NCBI RefSeq assembly: GCF_023554555.1
Contig: NZ_JAMJWC010000001.1
Span: 1,798,001 to 1,862,000 of the forward strand
DNA length: 64,000 nucleotides
Direction: 5' to 3'
DNA from: Sphingobacterium sp. lm-10
GTDB lineage: Bacteria; Bacteroidota; Bacteroidia; Sphingobacteriales; Sphingobacteriaceae
Made by a program: the position numbers and the translations under genes. Positions 61,473-64,000 of this stretch are shown piece after piece (position 1 is the first letter of the stretch; each line of letters opens with the position of its first letter). Below the pieces are notes generated by a model. The model did no database searches and was not told the DNA's origin. It worked only from the letters and a program-made list of their open reading frames with translations.

Positions 61473-62735
61473 TTCCACCTTCACTAGCTGTTCAGACTCT
61501 GGAAAAGCTGGGACTAGCTGCTTCAAAGCTAATTCGTAGGCTTTAGACGACATTAATAGACCATCTGCCTGTTCTTTCCTGATAGCAGATAAAGCATTAA
61601 AGATCACATTGGACACATCTGAAAATATAGCATCATCGCTAATTTCAATATTTGGCTGCATGAGATACGAAAATACACGCGCCATGCCACAGTTAGCAAT
61701 AAAATCTGGAATCACAGCGACCCTACTATCTGCAAATTCCATGACCGGACCATAAAATATCTCCCGATCAGCAAAAGGAACATTTGCTCCAGATGCGATA
61801 AGTTCCAGGCCATGCGCTATAAGTACTTCTACATTATCTTTTGAAACAAGACGTGATGCCGCCGCAGGCACGAATATTTCTGCCCCAACCTGCCATATTT
61901 CCTCGTTGATTTCTTCGAAAGGCCTAAGCTGGTCTGATGAAAGTACATTCCCATCACGATCTAAAAACAATTTCTCGATCTGCTCCATAGTAAAGCCTTC
62001 TGGATTGATAAGCCCTCCCACTCGATCAATAATACCCACTACACGAACGCCCATTCGTGCAAGATAGAATGCCGCAGAAGCAGCCACATTGCCCCATCCT
62101 TGAATTATTGCCCGCTTGCCTATACACGATCCATCGTACAACGAAAAGAAATGCTGAATAGATTCGGCTACGCCGTATCCCGTGATCATATCGGCTATTC
62201 TGTATTTACGTTTCAGATCAGGGCTGTACAAAGCATCTTCAATCACCTTAGAAACGCCGTACCGCAATTGGCCAATTTGATGAATGCGCGCATTTTCCCG
62301 CACATTAAAATGCCCGTGCAATACACCTTCCTGCGGATGCCACAATCCGTATTGCTCCGTAAGGGGAATTACATCATGGATCTCATCTACGTTGAGGTCT
62401 CCACCCGTACCATAGTAGGCTTTAAGTAAAGGTGTCACCACCTTAAACCATCGATCCAACACACCATAACGCCGAGGATCGGAAGGGTCGAAATTGATCC
62501 CAGACTTCGCGCCACCAATGGCGGGTCCGGAAACCGTAAACTTCACCTCCATTGTCTTTGCCAGGCCGACCACTTCGTGCCGATCCAGCCCCAAACGCAT
62601 GCGCGTGCCACCACCGGCGGCACCACCGCGAAGTGAATTGATAACAATCCATCCCTCTGCTTCTGTTTCGGTATCCTTCCACTCAAAAACGATTTCGGGA
62701 CATTTGTCCTCGAAAGTTGACAATAACCCTTTCAT
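61467..62735 (-). CDS. Glu/Leu/Phe/Val dehydrogenase
   Basis: 422 residues. The active-site Lys is in IGGAKSGINFDPSDPRR, with VDEIHDVIPLTEQYGL around it, and the NAD-binding domain has AIIQGWGNVAASAAFYLARMG. It oxidatively deaminates an amino acid to the 2-oxo acid; substrate choice between Glu, Leu and Phe is not settled by sequence, although the large length suits glutamate dehydrogenase. It follows HppD by 9 bases, so a role in tyrosine/phenylalanine catabolism is likely. It overlaps the convergent kinase gene by 6 bases. Confidence 0.85.
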   Translation of the reverse strand: MKGLLSTFEDKCPEIVFEWKDTETEAEGWIVINSLRGGAAGGGTRMRLGLDRHEVVGLAKTMEVKFTVSGPAIGGAKSGINFDPSDPRRYGVLDRWFKVVTPLLKAYYGTGGDLNVDEIHDVIPLTEQYGLWHPQEGVLHGHFNVRENARIHQIGQLRYGVSKVIEDALYSPDLKRKYRIADMITGYGVAESIQHFFSLYDGSCIGKRAIIQGWGNVAASAAFYLARMGVRVVGIIDRVGGLINPEGFTMEQIEKLFLDRDGNVLSSDQLRPFEEINEEIWQVGAEIFVPAAASRLVSKDNVEVLIAHGLELIASGANVPFADREIFYGPVMEFADSRVAVIPDFIANCGMARVFSYLMQPNIEISDDAIFSDVSNVIFNALSAIRKEQADGLLMSSKAYELALKQLVPAFPESEQLVKVEL

Positions 62736-62744
62736 ATCTTATAA

Positions 62745-63872
62745 TTATAGATTACCACGCTTTTCCTGTTCCCGTTCGATCGCCTCAAAAAGTGCTTTGA
62801 AATTACCTGCACCAAAACTTTGTGCTCCTTTTCGCTGGATAATTTCATAAAATAAGGTTGGCCGGTCTTCTATTGGTTTGGTAAAGATCTGCAAGAGATA
62901 ACCTTCCTCATCCCGGTCGACCATGATTCCTAAATCCTGAATGGTTTTCACTTCTTCTTCTATCGCGCCAACACGGTCTGGCAGCATATCGTAATAACTT
63001 TCTGGCGGAGCAGACAAGAACTCAACCCCTCGGGATTTCAGTTCCCGCACAGTAGACACAATATCATTGGTAGCCAATGCGGCATGTTGTACGCCCTCGC
63101 CTTCATAATAATCTAAGTATTCCTCAATCTGTGATTTCTTTTTACCTTCGGCAGGCTCGTTAATAGGAAATTTTACATAACCATTGCCATTGCTCATCAC
63201 TTTACTCATCAGTGCAGAATATTCGGTATTGATCTGCTTATCATCAAAGGATAAAATATTCACAAACCCCATCACATCCTGATACCATTCTACTGTCGCG
63301 TTCATGCGATCCCAACCCACGTTGCCTACACAATGGTCGATATAGAGCAGTCCCGTTTCTTCTGGATTATAATCGCTTTTCCAAGTCTGAAACCCAGGCA
63401 TAAAGGGCCCTTGGTAATTCTTGCGCTCGACAAACAAGTGAACAGTCTCCCCGTAGGTATAAATTCCTGCGGTTCGCACGACCCCATGCTCGTCGGATAG
63501 TTCCTGTGGTTCCTGATAGACGCGCGCTCCACGATTGACTGTTTCTTCGAAAGATTTGTAGGCATCGTCTACCCATAGCGCTAGAATTTTTACGCCATCG
63601 CCATGCTTCTTCACATGTTCTGATATGAGGTGGTCGGAATGTAGGGCAGTAGTGAGTACTAGTCGAATTTTATGCTGCTTTAAAACATAGGAACAGCGAT
63701 CCCGAACTCCGGTTTCCGGCCCGGCATATGCTTCGGATTGAAAACCAAAGGCAGTTTTGTAAAAATGCGCTGCCTGTTTTGCATTGCCTACGTAAAATTC
63801 GATGTGATCTGTGCCATTGATCGGCAAAAAATCTGCAGCGTGCGAGATTTTTTCGGCAAATGATTGTGCCAT
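62745..63872 (-). CDS. hppD: 4-hydroxyphenylpyruvate dioxygenase
   Basis: 375 residues. Two vicinal-oxygen-chelate halves; the Fe(II) site consists of the His in YIDHCVGNV, the His in GVQHAALATNDI and the Glu in LFYEIIQRKG. The C-terminal YLLQIFTKPIEDRPTLFYE is the family hallmark. It converts 4-hydroxyphenylpyruvate to homogentisate in tyrosine catabolism. The next gene, 9 bases on, is the amino acid dehydrogenase. The promoter region continues to the window end and no clear box was found. Confidence 0.92.
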   Translation of the reverse strand: MAQSFAEKISHAADFLPINGTDHIEFYVGNAKQAAHFYKTAFGFQSEAYAGPETGVRDRCSYVLKQHKIRLVLTTALHSDHLISEHVKKHGDGVKILALWVDDAYKSFEETVNRGARVYQEPQELSDEHGVVRTAGIYTYGETVHLFVERKNYQGPFMPGFQTWKSDYNPEETGLLYIDHCVGNVGWDRMNATVEWYQDVMGFVNILSFDDKQINTEYSALMSKVMSNGNGYVKFPINEPAEGKKKSQIEEYLDYYEGEGVQHAALATNDIVSTVRELKSRGVEFLSAPPESYYDMLPDRVGAIEEEVKTIQDLGIMVDRDEEGYLLQIFTKPIEDRPTLFYEIIQRKGAQSFGAGNFKALFEAIEREQEKRGNL

Positions 63873-64000
63873 AATAATGGATTTATAGTGAATTGGTGTA
63901 TAGAAATTAGTGATTTACACTAAGAATACTTTGCTTAAGATAAGCGCTATCTGGTAAGAGAGCCAGACAAAGAAATTTTGTGATTAGTATTGTGCAAATA

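Overview
The window looks like a chromosome of a Bacteroidota bacterium, most likely Sphingobacteriaceae (Sphingobacterium-like). The evidence is the Bacteroidota promoter form TTTG-N19-TAnnTTTG, found several times at sensible places, the many SpII lipoproteins, the low-to-moderate G+C, and the gene set: E1 alpha/beta fusion, DAHP synthase-chorismate mutase fusion, DASH cryptochrome, YiiX-like hydrolase, NYN/OST-HTH protein. The genus is inferred, not proven.

Region 1, about 1-23650, is a prophage read mostly on the minus strand; its left end is outside the window or lost. From right to left it holds a tyrosine integrase, a small XRE regulator, a LexA/CI-type self-cleaving repressor with a divergent operator, and an early/replication block. 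That block contains a gp3-like protein, a PD-(D/E)XK nuclease, a coiled-coil DUF1351-like protein, an SSB-like protein, a DEAH helicase and a 852-residue primase-polymerase/helicase. Then come small Zn-finger and membrane proteins, a BRO-N antirepressor-like protein and five secreted or lipoprotein cargo genes. The packaging block is VRR-NUC nuclease, HTH protein, small and large terminase, and portal. Left of the portal there is a non-coding, structured stretch and two plus-strand membrane-protein genes that may be lysogenic conversion or defence genes. Capsid and tail genes are not in the window. Repeated regulatory DNA organises the prophage: two promoters with AATGTT sites at 9-bp steps, two promoters with GACATGTC sites, and three early-gene leaders sharing GGGAGGCAA and CTCTAACAA.

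Region 2, about 24000-26140, has small envelope proteins and an EamA-type transporter. Region 3, 26470-31970, is an aromatic amino acid operon: pheA, DAHP synthase-chorismate mutase, aroA, aroC and a ROK-like sugar kinase. It has a consensus promoter, a 17-residue leader peptide rich in Phe and Tyr, and an attenuator-type terminator.

Region 4, 32000-51800, is mixed core metabolism and stress defence: branched-chain/2-oxo acid dehydrogenase E1, NUDIX hydrolase, asparagine synthetase, UbiD-like decarboxylase, cryptochrome DASH, ClC channel with CBS domains, an Ada-type protein overlapping AlkB, an MscS channel, a Crp/Fnr regulator, an exported superoxide dismutase, a FabH-like synthase and an astacin-like lipoprotein protease. 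Region 5, 52000-64000, has a metallophosphoesterase, a YiiX-like hydrolase, an epimerase, katG with an OxyR-like site, a NYN/OST-HTH protein, a response regulator with AraC output, an undecaprenol/diacylglycerol kinase, an amino acid dehydrogenase and 4-hydroxyphenylpyruvate dioxygenase.

The most unusual signal is a dispersed family of short elements: a linear motif TAGGTTAATAATTGGTTAG followed by a long hairpin whose stem differs in each copy but stays paired, whose loop keeps a UCCCC-like core, and which ends in a U-tract. Clear copies lie near 52100, 53570, 59560, 59760 and 60980, a shorter one in the prophage near 1680, and two weaker ones near 36080 and 59950. They look like a family of very short transcripts or leader RNAs, and I do not recognise them as a named RNA.
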